Positions 35,574-44,150 are shown, numbered from the stretch's first letter. The stretch: 64,000 nt of DNA from Rhizobium sp. FKL33 (GCF_005222915.1 NZ_STFX01000020.1:62001-126000); one strand, 5' to 3'. Made by a program: numbers and translations. Notes: generated by a model from the sequence alone, not told the origin.

Positions 35574-36752
35574 TCAGACGGCGCTCAGCGCGCGTTCGAA
35601 ATCCTCGATCAGATCGTCGCCGTCCTCAATGCCGGCCGACAGGCGCAAGAGACCAGCGGAAATGCCGAGTTCAGCGCGCGCTTCGTCGGTGAGGTTCTTG
35701 TGCGTGGTGGTGGCCGGATGGGTGATCAGGCTCTTCGCATCGCCGAGATTGTTGGAGATCGACACCACATCGAGGCCGTTCTGCAGCGCAAAAGCTTCCT
35801 TCTTGCCGCCCTTGAGCTCGAAAGCCACCAGCGTCGAGCCGCCGGTCATCTGGCGGGCGATGATATCGGCCTGCGGATGGTCGGGGCGGCCGGGATAGAT
35901 CACCCGCTCGATCTTGGGGTGGTTGGCGAGGAAATCGGCGACGCGGGCGGCGTTTTCCGTCTGCTGCTTGATGCGCAGCGCCATGGTTTCCAGGCCCTTC
36001 AGCAGAACCCAGGCGTTGAAGGGCGACATGGCAGGGCCGGTATGGCGGAAATAATCGTGCAGGTTCTCGTCGATCCACTGCTTGTCCGACAGCACGACGC
36101 CGCCCAGGCAGCGGCCCTGGCCGTCGATATGTTTGGTGGCGGAATAGACGACGACATGCGCGCCGAGCTCGAGCGGCTTCTGGAAGAGCGGCGTCGCGAA
36201 GACATTGTCGACGACGACCTTGGCGCCGATCTGGTTGGCGAGCTTGGCGACGCCGGCGATATCGACCACTTCGAGCGTCGGATTGGTCGGGCTTTCCAGG
36301 AAAAACACCTTGGTGTTGGGGCGGATTGCGGCTTCCCAATTGGCGAGATCGCGTCCATCGACGAGGGTGCATTCGACGCCGTATTTCGGCGCCAGCGTCT
36401 CCACCACCCAGCGGCAGGAGCCGAACAGTGCGCGGGCGGCGACGATATGGTCGCCGGCCTTCACTTGGGAGAGGATCGCGGCGGACACGGCGGCCATGCC
36501 CGAGGCGGTGGCGCGGGCGTCTTCGGCGCCTTCGAGCAGGCACATGCGCTTTTCGAACATGTCATTGGTGGGGCTGCCATAGCGGGCATAGATGAAGCCG
36601 GGATCCTCGCCCTTGAAACGGGCTTCGGCTGCTTCCGACGTTTCGTAGACGAAACCTTGGGTCAGGAAGATCGCTTCCGACGTCTCGCCATATTGCGACC
36701 GCAGCGTTCCGCCATGCACCAATTTCGTTGCCGGCCGCCAATTCTTGCTCAT
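35574..36752 (-). CDS. metZ: O-succinylhomoserine sulfhydrylase
   Basis: A 392-residue gamma-family PLP enzyme that makes homocysteine from O-succinylhomoserine and sulfide for methionine synthesis. Motifs are FIYARYGSPTNDMFEKRM, ATASGMAAVSAAIL, FLESPTNPTLEVVDI, the PLP Lys in VVYSATKHIDGQGRCLGG, and STLVAFELKGG. The ATG at 36752 follows GAGGTGG. Its leader holds a SAM-II riboswitch and a terminator, so expression falls when S-adenosylmethionine is plentiful. Confidence 0.93.
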   Translation of the reverse strand: MSKNWRPATKLVHGGTLRSQYGETSEAIFLTQGFVYETSEAAEARFKGEDPGFIYARYGSPTNDMFEKRMCLLEGAEDARATASGMAAVSAAILSQVKAGDHIVAARALFGSCRWVVETLAPKYGVECTLVDGRDLANWEAAIRPNTKVFFLESPTNPTLEVVDIAGVAKLANQIGAKVVVDNVFATPLFQKPLELGAHVVVYSATKHIDGQGRCLGGVVLSDKQWIDENLHDYFRHTGPAMSPFNAWVLLKGLETMALRIKQQTENAARVADFLANHPKIERVIYPGRPDHPQADIIARQMTGGSTLVAFELKGGKKEAFALQNGLDVVSISNNLGDAKSLITHPATTTHKNLTDEARAELGISAGLLRLSAGIEDGDDLIEDFERALSAV

Positions 36753-36769
36753 GTGAACCACCTCAACAC

Positions 36770-36800
36770 AAAAAAACCGGCCGCATAAGCAAGCCGGTTT
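36770..36800 (-). terminator. Riboswitch-controlled intrinsic terminator before metZ
   Basis: On the minus strand AAACCGGC and GCCGGTTT form a perfect 8-base-pair stem that runs straight into a T-run just before the metZ ribosome-binding site. The upstream segment GCCGGGTT (at the 3' edge of the SAM-II motif) can instead pair with AAACCGGC, giving a competing antiterminator. This arrangement supports control by attenuation. Confidence 0.7.
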
Positions 36801-36810
36801 CATCAGAGAA

Positions 36811-36870
36811 CCCGGCCTTTTTAGCTAGTTGTTTAACGTGGCTGCAAGCCGGCCGGCCAAATCACCACGA
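36811..36870 (-). ncRNA. SAM-II riboswitch
   Basis: The minus-strand leader of metZ contains the SAM-II core: CGTGGTGATTTGG, CCGGCCGG, CTTGCAGCCACG, TTAAACAA and GCTAAAAAGG in order. P1 is formed by CGTGG with CCACG, and the downstream GCTAAA segment makes the pseudoknot. SAM-II elements are known ahead of methionine genes in alphaproteobacteria. One unusual base occurs in AACTAGCTAAA, where most members have AGTCGCTAAA. Confidence 0.9.
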
Positions 36871-36979
36871 ATTCCGTGGATTGGCTTAACTCAAACCGCC
36901 TCTGAGGTCAATCACGGGCGATTCGCGCTTGCGTCCGCAAGGTCGGATTTCTATTGTCCCGGCAAAAATAGAGGTTGAG

Positions 36980-38071
36980 ATGGCAGGAATTCTGGCGGAT
37001 CGCGCGATCAGGGCGCTGTGGGACGAGGGACGGCTGAAGGCCGAAAAGCCGCTGGATCACGACCAGATCCAGCCGGCGAGCCTCGACCTGCGTCTCGGCG
37101 CCAAGGCGTTCCGGGTGCGCGCCTCCTTCCTGCCGGGACCGAGCAAGCGTGTGGCCGACAAATTGAGCCGGCTCAGCCTGCATGTCGTCGATCTCAGCGA
37201 CGGCGCAGTGCTCGAAACCGGCTGCGTCTATATCGTGCCGCTGCTGGAGACGATCGATCTGCCGCAGCATCTGTCGGCCTCGACCAATCCAAAGAGCTCG
37301 ACGGGGCGTCTGGATATCTTCACTCGCGTCATCACCGATTACGCCCAGGAATTCGATCAGATCGCGACCGGCTATAGCGGGCCGCTTTACCTCGAAATCT
37401 CGCCGAAGACCTTCCCGATCATTGTTCGGCGGGGGTCGCGCCTGTCGCAGATCCGCTTCCGCGAGGGACAGTCGCTGCTGCGCGAAGACGAGATGTTGTC
37501 TCTGCACCTGGCCGAAACGCTGGTCGCGGCCGAAAGCCCGATCATTTCAGGGTCATCGATCGCTTTGTCCATCGATCTCCAGGGCTCGGGCCCGGACGGT
37601 CTGGTGGGTTATCGCGGCAAGCGCCATTCCGCCGTTATCGATGTGGATGTGAAGGCGGCCCATGACATCTATGATTTCTGGGAGCCGATCTATAGCCGCG
37701 GCCGCAACGAACTGATCCTCGATCCCGATGAATTCTACATTCTCGTGAGCCGTGAAGCGGTGCATGTGCCGCCGCTCTACGCCGCCGAAATGGTGCCGTT
37801 CGATCCGCTGGTGGGTGAATTCCGCGTGCATTACGCCGGCTTCTTCGATCCCGGTTTCGGCCATGTCGAGGCGGGCGGCGCAGGCGCGCGGGCGGTGCTG
37901 GAAGTGCGCAGCCACGACGTGCCGTTCATTCTCGATCACGGCCAGATCATCGGTCGTCTCGTCTATGAGCATATGCGGGAAAAGCCCGAAGCGCTTTACG
38001 GAACAGGGCTCGGCTCGAACTATCAGGCGCAGGGCCTCAAGCTCTCCAAGCATTTCAAGGCGCAGGATTAA
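36980..38071 (+). CDS. dcd: 2'-deoxycytidine 5'-triphosphate deaminase, long alphaproteobacterial form
   Basis: A 363-residue dCTP deaminase/dUTPase-superfamily protein, about twice the length of E. coli Dcd (193). The active-site block is SASTNPKSSTGRLDIFTRVITDY with a further GYSGPLYLEISPKTFPI strand. The second half repeats the trimeric dUTPase-like fold (VPPLYAAEMVPFDPLVGEFRVHYAGFFDPGFG). It supplies dUTP for thymidylate synthesis. The ATG at 36980 follows GAGGTTGAG. It is divergent from the metZ leader. Confidence 0.87.
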   Translation: MAGILADRAIRALWDEGRLKAEKPLDHDQIQPASLDLRLGAKAFRVRASFLPGPSKRVADKLSRLSLHVVDLSDGAVLETGCVYIVPLLETIDLPQHLSASTNPKSSTGRLDIFTRVITDYAQEFDQIATGYSGPLYLEISPKTFPIIVRRGSRLSQIRFREGQSLLREDEMLSLHLAETLVAAESPIISGSSIALSIDLQGSGPDGLVGYRGKRHSAVIDVDVKAAHDIYDFWEPIYSRGRNELILDPDEFYILVSREAVHVPPLYAAEMVPFDPLVGEFRVHYAGFFDPGFGHVEAGGAGARAVLEVRSHDVPFILDHGQIIGRLVYEHMREKPEALYGTGLGSNYQAQGLKLSKHFKAQD

Positions 38072-38079
38072 CGCCAGCC

Positions 38080-38108
38080 TTGACATGCGCCGGTAAGTGA
38101 TGACATTG
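38080..38108 (+). promoter_or_regulatory. Probable sigma-70 promoter of the tRNA-Gly gene
   Basis: A perfect -35 element TTGACA (38080-38085) is followed at 17 bases by ACATTG, a weak -10. This would start transcription a few bases before the mature tRNA 5' end. Confidence 0.4.
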
Positions 38109-38120
38109 AACGCCATCAGA

Positions 38121-38194
38121 GCGGGTGTAGCTCAATGGTAGAGCAGCAGCTTCCCAAGCTGAATACGAGGGTTCGATTCCCTTCACCCGCTCCA
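38121..38194 (+). tRNA. tRNA-Gly(CCC)
   Basis: The cloverleaf is complete: acceptor GCGGGTG paired with CACCCGC, D-arm GCTC-AATGGTA-GAGC, anticodon loop TTCCCAA giving anticodon CCC, T-arm GAGGG-TTCGATT-CCCTT, discriminator T and an encoded CCA. It reads glycine GGG codons. Confidence 0.95.
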
Positions 38195-38384
38195 GAAACT
38201 CCATGTAAATCAATGTTTTGACGTTGAACTGCTTTTCGGGGCAGCCTTGGTGCGTCGTGTCTGCGCCTGTCCAGAAGATTGGATGCGCAAAGGCCTCACA
38301 AAGTCGTGAACGTCATTTTCTTCGCGCTGCGAAATAATCTCTTGATTTTTGTGCGACGCAGCATTACCTTGATACTTGTCATAC

Positions 38385-38489
38385 GGTTACTCCTCCTCCC
38401 AAACCGCTGACGGCGACAGATAGCGCTCCTCCTCCCAAGCTGTCTGTCATAATCAAGCCCGGCGCACCTCCTCCCGCGCCGGGCTTTTT
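38385..38489 (+). ncRNA. Probable cuckoo-type small RNA with three CCUCCUCCC loops
   Basis: Three exact CCTCCTCCC motifs occur at 38392-38400, 38428-38436 and 38467-38475, each in the loop of its own hairpin. Hairpin 1 is CGGTT/AACCG; hairpin 2 is GACAGATAGC/GCTGTCTGTC; hairpin 3 is the terminator. CCUCCUCCC is an anti-Shine-Dalgarno sequence and marks the cuckoo/CcsR RNA family of alphaproteobacteria, which are stress-induced. The 5' end is not certain. No DUF1127 gene, the usual neighbour, is visible. The rest of the gap (38195-38384) shows no gene. Confidence 0.8.
38455..38489 (+). terminator. Intrinsic terminator of the CCUCCUCCC small RNA
   Basis: AAGCCCGGCGC and GCGCCGGGCTT make an 11-base-pair stem with the loop ACCTCCTCCC, followed by a T-run (five T's counting the stem end). 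The third anti-Shine-Dalgarno motif fills the loop. Confidence 0.92.
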
Positions 38490-38506
38490 ATATTCAGCAA
38501 AGTTCT

Positions 38507-39196
38507 TCAGATGCGGCGCAGCGCCTCGGCGTCGGTGATCTGCACCATGCGGCCGCGGATCGAGACGCCTGAGGTCTTGAGCATCGAGAAGGCGCGCGAC
38601 AGCGCTTCCGGGGCGAGACCGAGCTTGCCGGCGAGCAGGCTCTTCTGGAAGGGCAGGCGGAAGGAGTTGGAATTGCCGGCGCCGCTGTGCTGCAGCATGT
38701 CCAGGAGATAATTGGCGACGCGTTGCGGCGCGGTGTGCAGCCGGTCATTGGCGACATTCTCGCGTGCGTCCTGGAGGTGATGGGCGAGCACCCGGAGCAG
38801 CGCCATGGAGAATTCCGGCTCCTCAGCCATGATCTGGCGGATCTTCGCGACGTCGAACCGCGCCAGCGTCACCGGCTCCGCCGCCTGCGCGTTGAAGGCG
38901 TATTTGCAGCCGAGGAACATCGCGCATTCGCCGAAGGTCTCGCCGGGGCCATACACGCCGATATCGGCTTCTTTCCCGTCGCGGGAGAGTCGGAAGAGCC
39001 TGATATAGCCGGAAAGAACCACATAGAAGTTCTCCGCTTCCGCGCCTTCGCGGAACAGGACATCCTTCGCCTCGCCGCTGAACACCGCAGCGCTTTCCAA
39101 GACCCGACGAGCAAGCGTCGGATTGAGCCCCGACATCAGCGGCGTGGATAGCAGGATCTCGCGGTCGCGGTGATTCATCTTCAGCATCTTGTTCAC
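38507..39196 (-). CDS. Crp/Fnr-family transcriptional regulator
   Basis: A 229-residue regulator. The cyclic-nucleotide-binding-like domain spans FREGAEAENFYVVLSGYIRLFRL to GPGETFGECAMF, then a long dimer helix and a winged HTH (LPFQKSLLAGKLGLAPEALSRAFSMLKTSGVSIRGRMVQITD). There is no N-terminal cysteine cluster, so it is not an oxygen-sensing Fnr; it is closer to the Dnr/NnrR type. I chose the GTG at 39196 because CCGGAGGA lies correctly before it; ATGs at 39187 and 39178 are alternatives. An Fnr-type box lies 71 bases upstream. Confidence 0.85.
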   Translation of the reverse strand: MNKMLKMNHRDREILLSTPLMSGLNPTLARRVLESAAVFSGEAKDVLFREGAEAENFYVVLSGYIRLFRLSRDGKEADIGVYGPGETFGECAMFLGCKYAFNAQAAEPVTLARFDVAKIRQIMAEEPEFSMALLRVLAHHLQDARENVANDRLHTAPQRVANYLLDMLQHSGAGNSNSFRLPFQKSLLAGKLGLAPEALSRAFSMLKTSGVSIRGRMVQITDAEALRRI

Positions 39197-39266
39197 GATT
39201 GTCCTCCGGAGTTGAACCGAAAATCTTTCCCTTTCATCAAGTGTAGCTAAAAGCCGGCACGGGGAA

Positions 39267-39280
39267 TTGATTTCGATCAA
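39267..39280. promoter_or_regulatory. Fnr/FixK-type box
   Basis: TTGAT-TTCG-ATCAA is a perfect match to the Fnr/FixK/Dnr consensus TTGAT-N4-ATCAA. It lies 71 bases upstream of the Crp/Fnr-family gene, suggesting control by an Fnr-type protein or by the gene's own product. Confidence 0.75.
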
Positions 39281-39301
39281 TGCTTGGAGTGCGAACAGCA
39301 A

Positions 39302-39323
39302 AAACCCGGCCGAAGCCGGGTTT
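39302..39323 (-). terminator. Intrinsic terminator of the RND efflux operon
   Basis: AAACCCGGC and GCCGGGTTT form a 9-base-pair stem with a CGAA loop (TTCG on the minus strand). On the minus strand it is followed by a short T-run and lies 11 bases beyond the stop of the RND permease gene. Confidence 0.85.
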
Positions 39324-39333
39324 AAGAATGGTT

Positions 39334-42300
39334 TTATTCCGCCGCCAACGGCCTGTCGCCGACATCGTTGGCGGGCGGCGTCGTGTTCTTGGACGCCGGC
39401 CGCGCCGGACCCGCGTCGAGCGCGTTGAGGCGCTCTTCGAGGCTCGAGATAGTCCGGCTGTTCTCTGTGAGAATACGGGTAAGCTCCACGGTCTCCAACG
39501 CCTCGGGTTCGGCTTCGCGCTTGCCCACCAGGCGACCCAGCGCCCAGCCGAGCGCGCGCGAGATATCGTCGATGATCAGGAAGAAGCTCGGCACCACAAC
39601 CAGCGACAGAACGGTCGATACGATGATGCCGCCGATCACCGCGATCGCCATCGGCGCACGGAAGGCCCCACCTTCGCCGACGCCGAGCGCCGAGGGTAGC
39701 ATGCCCGCGGACATGGCGATCGAGGTCATGATGATCGGCCGGGCGCGCTTGCGACCCGCCTCCACCATCGCGTCGGAGCGTTTCATGCCCTGATGGATCA
39801 TCTCGATGGCGAAATCGATCAGAAGGATGGCGTTTTTCGCGACGATGCCCATCAGCATCAGGATGCCGATCAGCACCGGCATCGACAGGGCATTGTTGGT
39901 GGCCAACAGCGCCACTGCGACACCGCCGGTGGCGAGAAGCAGCGAGAAGATGATCGTGATCGGCTGCAGCACGTTCTGGAACAGAACCACCAGCACCGTG
40001 AACATCAGAAGCAGGCCGAGCAGCATGGCGTTGCCGAAGCCGGCCACCATTTCCTTCTGCACCTTGGCGTCGCCGCTCTCGACGATCTTGACGCTCGGGG
40101 GCAGTTTGGCGTCGTCAACGGCCTTTTTGAAGGCGTCGGTCGCGGGGTCGAGCGCTACGCCCTTGGGCAGGCTGGCGCCGACGGTCACCACACGGCTGCG
40201 GTCATAGCGCTTAATGACGCTCGGACCTTCCGAATAGCTAATTTCGGCCACCGACGATAGCGGCACTGACGCGCCCGACGCGGTCGGCAGCTTGATGGCG
40301 CGCAGTTCAGCCATGCTACGCCTGACCGAGAGATCGAGCTGCACACGGATCGGGATCATGCGGTCGTCGAGATAGACTTTCGACAGCGCCGTATCGACAT
40401 CGCCGATGGTCGCCACGCGCACGGTTTCCGAAAGCGTGGCGGTGGTGATGCCGAGCCGCGCCATCCGCACCGGATCCGGCTTGATCTGGATTTCCGAGCG
40501 CGGCAGAGCGCCTTCCGAGCCGACATTCTGCAGCTTCGGCTCTTGGCGAAGCTTGGCTTCGAGCACGGCCACGGCGTTGTCGAGATCTTCGGCGTTCGAC
40601 GAGGTGAAATTGAAGGCGATGTCGCGTTCGCCGCGATCGTTCAGCTTGAGGACGCGGGCGTCGGGAATGTCGGCGATCTTCTGGAAGATCTCTTCTTCGA
40701 TCACCCATTGCGGCACCGTGCGGCCCTTGATCTCCATCTTCGGCACGAACTGACCGACGAGCGGCAGGCGAGCGGCGACGTCGTTGACCAGTTTCTTCAG
40801 AAGCGAGTGCTCGATCTTCTTGAGATTGACGTAGATGGCCGCGCGGCGGCGCTCGAGATCGCCCTTGGGGGATGAGCCGCCGAGCACGAAGATGTTTTCG
40901 ATCGTCGGCATGTCCTTGATGCGCGCATAGATCTCGGACGTTGTGGCGTCGGTTTCGTCGAGCGAAGCGCTGGGCGGCAGTTCGAGCGACAGAATCACGC
41001 GGCCGGAATCTTCCGGCGGCATGAAGCTGCCCGGCACCTGCATGAGAAGCGCGAAGGAGCCGAACAATAGACCGAGAGTCACGACAAACGTGCCGTAACG
41101 GCCATACCAGCGGCGTGTCAGCGCGCGCACGACAGCCGTATAGCCGCGCATGATCCAGCCGTCGCGGTCATGCTCGTGACCGACATTTGCGTCGGAGGCG
41201 CGCATGAGATAGGCCGCCATCAGGGGCGTGATCAATCGCGCCACCGCGAGCGAGAAGAACACCGAGATGGCCACGGTGAGGCCGAATTGGATGAAGTACT
41301 GTCCGGCGATGCCGCCCATGAAGGAGACAGGCGCGAAAACGGCGATGATGGTGAAGGTGGTGGCGATCACCGCCAGGCCGATTTCGTCTGCAGCCTCGAT
41401 CGCCGCCCGATACGGCGTCTTGCCCATCTTGATGTGGCGGGCGATGTTTTCGATCTCGACGATGGCGTCGTCGACCAGAATGCCGGTCGCCAGCGTCAGC
41501 GCCAGGAAGCTCACGAGATTGAGCGAGAAGCCTAGCATATCCATGACCCAGAAGGTCGGGATCGCCGACAATGGCAGCGCGACGGCCGAGATCAGCGTGG
41601 CGCGCCAGTTCCGCAGGAACAGGAACACCACGATGACGGCGAGGATCGCGCCTTCGATCAGCGTGTGCATGGCGGCTTCGTAATTGCCGTAGGTGAAGTA
41701 GACGGCGTCGTCCACAAGCTCGATCCGCACATGCGGGTAGCTCTTGCGGATGGCGTCGAGCTCCGTCGCCACGGTTTCGGCCACTGTCACTTCGCTCGCG
41801 CCCTTGGAGCGGAACACCGCGAAAGAGACCACAGGGTTGCCATTGAAGCGCGAGAAAGAGTCGGGCTCCTCATAGGAGTCGCGGATCGTGCCGAGATCGG
41901 CAAGCCTCACGAAGCGGCCATTGCCGACGGAAATCGTCGTATCGGCGAGTTGCTTGACGTTGCGCTGGTCGCCGAGGGTTCGGATCGCCTGTTCGGCGCC
42001 CGCCAGCTGGCCGCGGCCGGAGCCGAGATCGGCGTTGGTGCTGCGCAGCTGCGCGTTCACATCCGCCGCCGTCACGCCATACGCGTTCAGCTTGTCGGGG
42101 TCGAGATCGATCTGCACCTCGCGGTCGACGCCGCCATAGCGATCGATACGGCCGACGCCGGGCTTGCCCTGCAGCGCGCGCTTGACCGTGTCTTCCACGA
42201 ACCAAGACAATTCCTCGAGCGTCATGTCAGGCGAAGAGACGGCGAAGGTCTGGATGGCCGAGCCTTCGACGTCGATCTTGGTCACTTCAGGCGTGTCGGC

Positions 42301-42666
42301 GGTGGCCGGCAGGTCGGCCTGGATGCGGTCGACCGCGTCCTTGACGTCCTGCAACGCCTTGTCGGTCGGCACTTCCAGCTTGAAGACGACGGAGGTTGTG
42401 GACACGCCGTCATTGACCGTCGACTGCATATAGTCGACGCCGGTGATGCCGGCGACGGCGTCTTCGATTTCGCGCGTCACCTGCGTTTCGAGTTCAGACG
42501 GCGAGGCGCCGGATTGGGTGACGCTGACCGAGATGACGGGGACGTCGATATTCGGAAAGCGCGTGATCGGCAGATCGTAGAACGCCTTCAACCCGAGAAA
42601 CATCAGCAGGAAGAAGGCGAGGATCGGAGCGATCGGATTGCGAATGGACCAGGCGGAGAAGTTCAT
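39334..42666 (-). CDS. RND-family efflux permease (AcrB/HAE1-like)
   Basis: A 1110-residue inner-membrane proton-driven pump. It shows the RND layout: TM1 start MNFSAWSIRNPIAPILAFFLLMF, a large periplasmic loop, TM4 with the proton-relay Asp pair in TLATGILVDDAIVEIENI, a second loop, and TM10-12 (LIGILMLMGIVAKNAILLIDFA). The C-terminus carries an extra charged tail of about 80 residues with a short coiled coil (ILTENSRTISSLEERLNALD). It works with the adaptor encoded 15 bases upstream; no outer-membrane factor gene is present. Substrates are unknown, probably hydrophobic drugs. Confidence 0.95.
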   Translation of the reverse strand: MNFSAWSIRNPIAPILAFFLLMFLGLKAFYDLPITRFPNIDVPVISVSVTQSGASPSELETQVTREIEDAVAGITGVDYMQSTVNDGVSTTSVVFKLEVPTDKALQDVKDAVDRIQADLPATADTPEVTKIDVEGSAIQTFAVSSPDMTLEELSWFVEDTVKRALQGKPGVGRIDRYGGVDREVQIDLDPDKLNAYGVTAADVNAQLRSTNADLGSGRGQLAGAEQAIRTLGDQRNVKQLADTTISVGNGRFVRLADLGTIRDSYEEPDSFSRFNGNPVVSFAVFRSKGASEVTVAETVATELDAIRKSYPHVRIELVDDAVYFTYGNYEAAMHTLIEGAILAVIVVFLFLRNWRATLISAVALPLSAIPTFWVMDMLGFSLNLVSFLALTLATGILVDDAIVEIENIARHIKMGKTPYRAAIEAADEIGLAVIATTFTIIAVFAPVSFMGGIAGQYFIQFGLTVAISVFFSLAVARLITPLMAAYLMRASDANVGHEHDRDGWIMRGYTAVVRALTRRWYGRYGTFVVTLGLLFGSFALLMQVPGSFMPPEDSGRVILSLELPPSASLDETDATTSEIYARIKDMPTIENIFVLGGSSPKGDLERRRAAIYVNLKKIEHSLLKKLVNDVAARLPLVGQFVPKMEIKGRTVPQWVIEEEIFQKIADIPDARVLKLNDRGERDIAFNFTSSNAEDLDNAVAVLEAKLRQEPKLQNVGSEGALPRSEIQIKPDPVRMARLGITTATLSETVRVATIGDVDTALSKVYLDDRMIPIRVQLDLSVRRSMAELRAIKLPTASGASVPLSSVAEISYSEGPSVIKRYDRSRVVTVGASLPKGVALDPATDAFKKAVDDAKLPPSVKIVESGDAKVQKEMVAGFGNAMLLGLLLMFTVLVVLFQNVLQPITIIFSLLLATGGVAVALLATNNALSMPVLIGILMLMGIVAKNAILLIDFAIEMIHQGMKRSDAMVEAGRKRARPIIMTSIAMSAGMLPSALGVGEGGAFRAPMAIAVIGGIIVSTVLSLVVVPSFFLIIDDISRALGWALGRLVGKREAEPEALETVELTRILTENSRTISSLEERLNALDAGPARPASKNTTPPANDVGDRPLAAE

Positions 42667-42681
42667 GTTCCGGGGTCCTCG

Positions 42682-43872
42682 TCAGTTCGAAGCGGTTTGT
42701 TGGGCGCGAACCGGGGCGATGCGGTCGCCGTCGCGCACGAAGACGCCGGCCTTTTCGACCACGACATCCTTGTCCTTCAAGCCGGAAGCGATCTCGACAT
42801 AGTCGCCGTCTGCGACGCCGGTTTGCACCTTGGTCATGCCGACCACGCCGTCCACGACCTTGCGGACATAGTCGCCGTCCTTTTCGGCCGTCACCGCCGT
42901 CAAGGGGAGGGACAGGACCTTGCGCTGCGAGATGATGATCTCCGCGGAGGCAAACATGCCGGCCCGGGCGAGACTGGCGTCCGCGATTGCAATTTTGACC
43001 TTGCCGAGACGGCTCGTCTGATCGACCACGGGATCGATGATGCGCACCACGCCTTCGACGCGGGTCGAAGTGCCGGCGATGGAAAGATTGACCTTCTGCC
43101 CCTGCTTGAGCTTCAGGAGATCGCCTTCGGCGACATCGGCCTGAAGTTCGATCTTGCCGTCACGGATCAGCGTGAACAGCGGGTTGCCCGAGGCGCTGGC
43201 GATGGCGCCGATCTTGGCGTTGCGCTCGGTGACGATCCCGGCGACTGGCGCTTTGAGTTCGGTGCGCGACAGCGACAGCTCAATATCCGCCAGCTGACTG
43301 CGCGCGACATCCAGATCCGCCTTGTTGGCGGCGATGGTCTGTTCGGCGGCGCGGGTGCGGGCCTTTGCGGCTTCCGCCTCGGACTGCAACTGCTCGAGCT
43401 GGGTCTGCGAAACGGCCTTTGTGCGGATCAGGGTGTCGGCGCGCTCGGCCTGGCGAACGGCTTCGGCTTCATTGGTTCTGGCTTCGGCCAGCTGAGCCTC
43501 ATACTGGGCGCCCACCGCTTCCGTCTTGGCGATGGTGGCGAGATATTGCTGCCTCTGCAGCTGGAGCGCGTCGCGGCTCAGCGTCGCAAGCACCTGGCCG
43601 GCTTGAACCACATCGCCGACATCCGCCTTCAGCTCTTCGATGCGAACGCCTTCCACCTGCGGCTGGACATAGACGGTTTCAACCGGCTGGATTGTGCCGG
43701 AGGCGATGACGCGATCGGTGAGCTCCCGCTCGGCGACTTCGGTCACGCGGATGGCCGGAAGATTCTGCGCGGCAGGCGCGGCGGGCGCCGGCGTTTCCGC
43801 ACCCCATGCGTAGCCGGCCGGCGCGAGCGCCGAGGACGCGATCAAGACAGCGAATATGATGTTTCTAGGCAT
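42682..43872 (-). CDS. RND efflux periplasmic adaptor subunit
   Basis: A 396-residue AcrA/MexA-type membrane-fusion protein with signal peptide MPRNIIFAVLIASSALAPAGYAWG. The lipoyl half-motifs (TVYVQPQVEGVRIEELKADVGDVVQAGQVLATL and TELKAPVAGIVTERNAKIGAIAS) flank an alpha-helical hairpin rich in Ala/Glu/Gln, followed by beta-barrel and membrane-proximal domains. The start at 43872 is supported by the signal peptide; the frame upstream of it is not coding. It pairs with the RND permease. Confidence 0.92.
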   Translation of the reverse strand: MPRNIIFAVLIASSALAPAGYAWGAETPAPAAPAAQNLPAIRVTEVAERELTDRVIASGTIQPVETVYVQPQVEGVRIEELKADVGDVVQAGQVLATLSRDALQLQRQQYLATIAKTEAVGAQYEAQLAEARTNEAEAVRQAERADTLIRTKAVSQTQLEQLQSEAEAAKARTRAAEQTIAANKADLDVARSQLADIELSLSRTELKAPVAGIVTERNAKIGAIASASGNPLFTLIRDGKIELQADVAEGDLLKLKQGQKVNLSIAGTSTRVEGVVRIIDPVVDQTSRLGKVKIAIADASLARAGMFASAEIIISQRKVLSLPLTAVTAEKDGDYVRKVVDGVVGMTKVQTGVADGDYVEIASGLKDKDVVVEKAGVFVRDGDRIAPVRAQQTASN

Positions 43873-44040
43873 TCCTGAACTTCCCTGGCCGGTTGGCGCC
43901 TGGAACCCTGTTCCTCGGGCGGCTTCAACACATTCAATACGCAAATTGGATGAACCGGGATTTAAACATCCTCGCCGCGGGTCTTCTCGCCAGCGCATCC
44001 CTTGAGCGTCTATTTGGCCACGGTTTTGATCCCGCACAAG

Positions 44041-44065
44041 TGCCGTCAATATGGCATTGACGGCA
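44041..44065. promoter_or_regulatory. Perfect 25-base palindrome upstream of the RND operon
   Basis: TGCCGTCAAT and ATTGACGGCA are perfect 10-base inverted copies around ATGGC. The site lies about 170-190 bases upstream of the adaptor gene and about 85 bases beyond the stop of the ornithine cyclodeaminase gene. It has no T-run. It looks like an operator for a dimeric (for example TetR-type) repressor, but a terminator role for the ocd gene is possible. Confidence 0.5.
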
Positions 44066-44150
44066 AATACCAGACCCAGTCTCTGTTAACAAATGTGAAT
44101 GTCGCTATTATGTCACGGTCAACCCGGTTTTCCGACGCCTCCGCGTTTGG

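Noticed and set aside
38195-38384. Possible DUF1127 gene before the CCUCCUCCC small RNA
   Set aside because: No frame with the DUF1127 pattern or a ribosome-binding site is present in this stretch.
41665-43878. 737-codon open frame opposite the RND pump and adaptor
   Set aside because: Spans two unrelated genes on the other strand and shows only compositional His/Arg/Gly bias.
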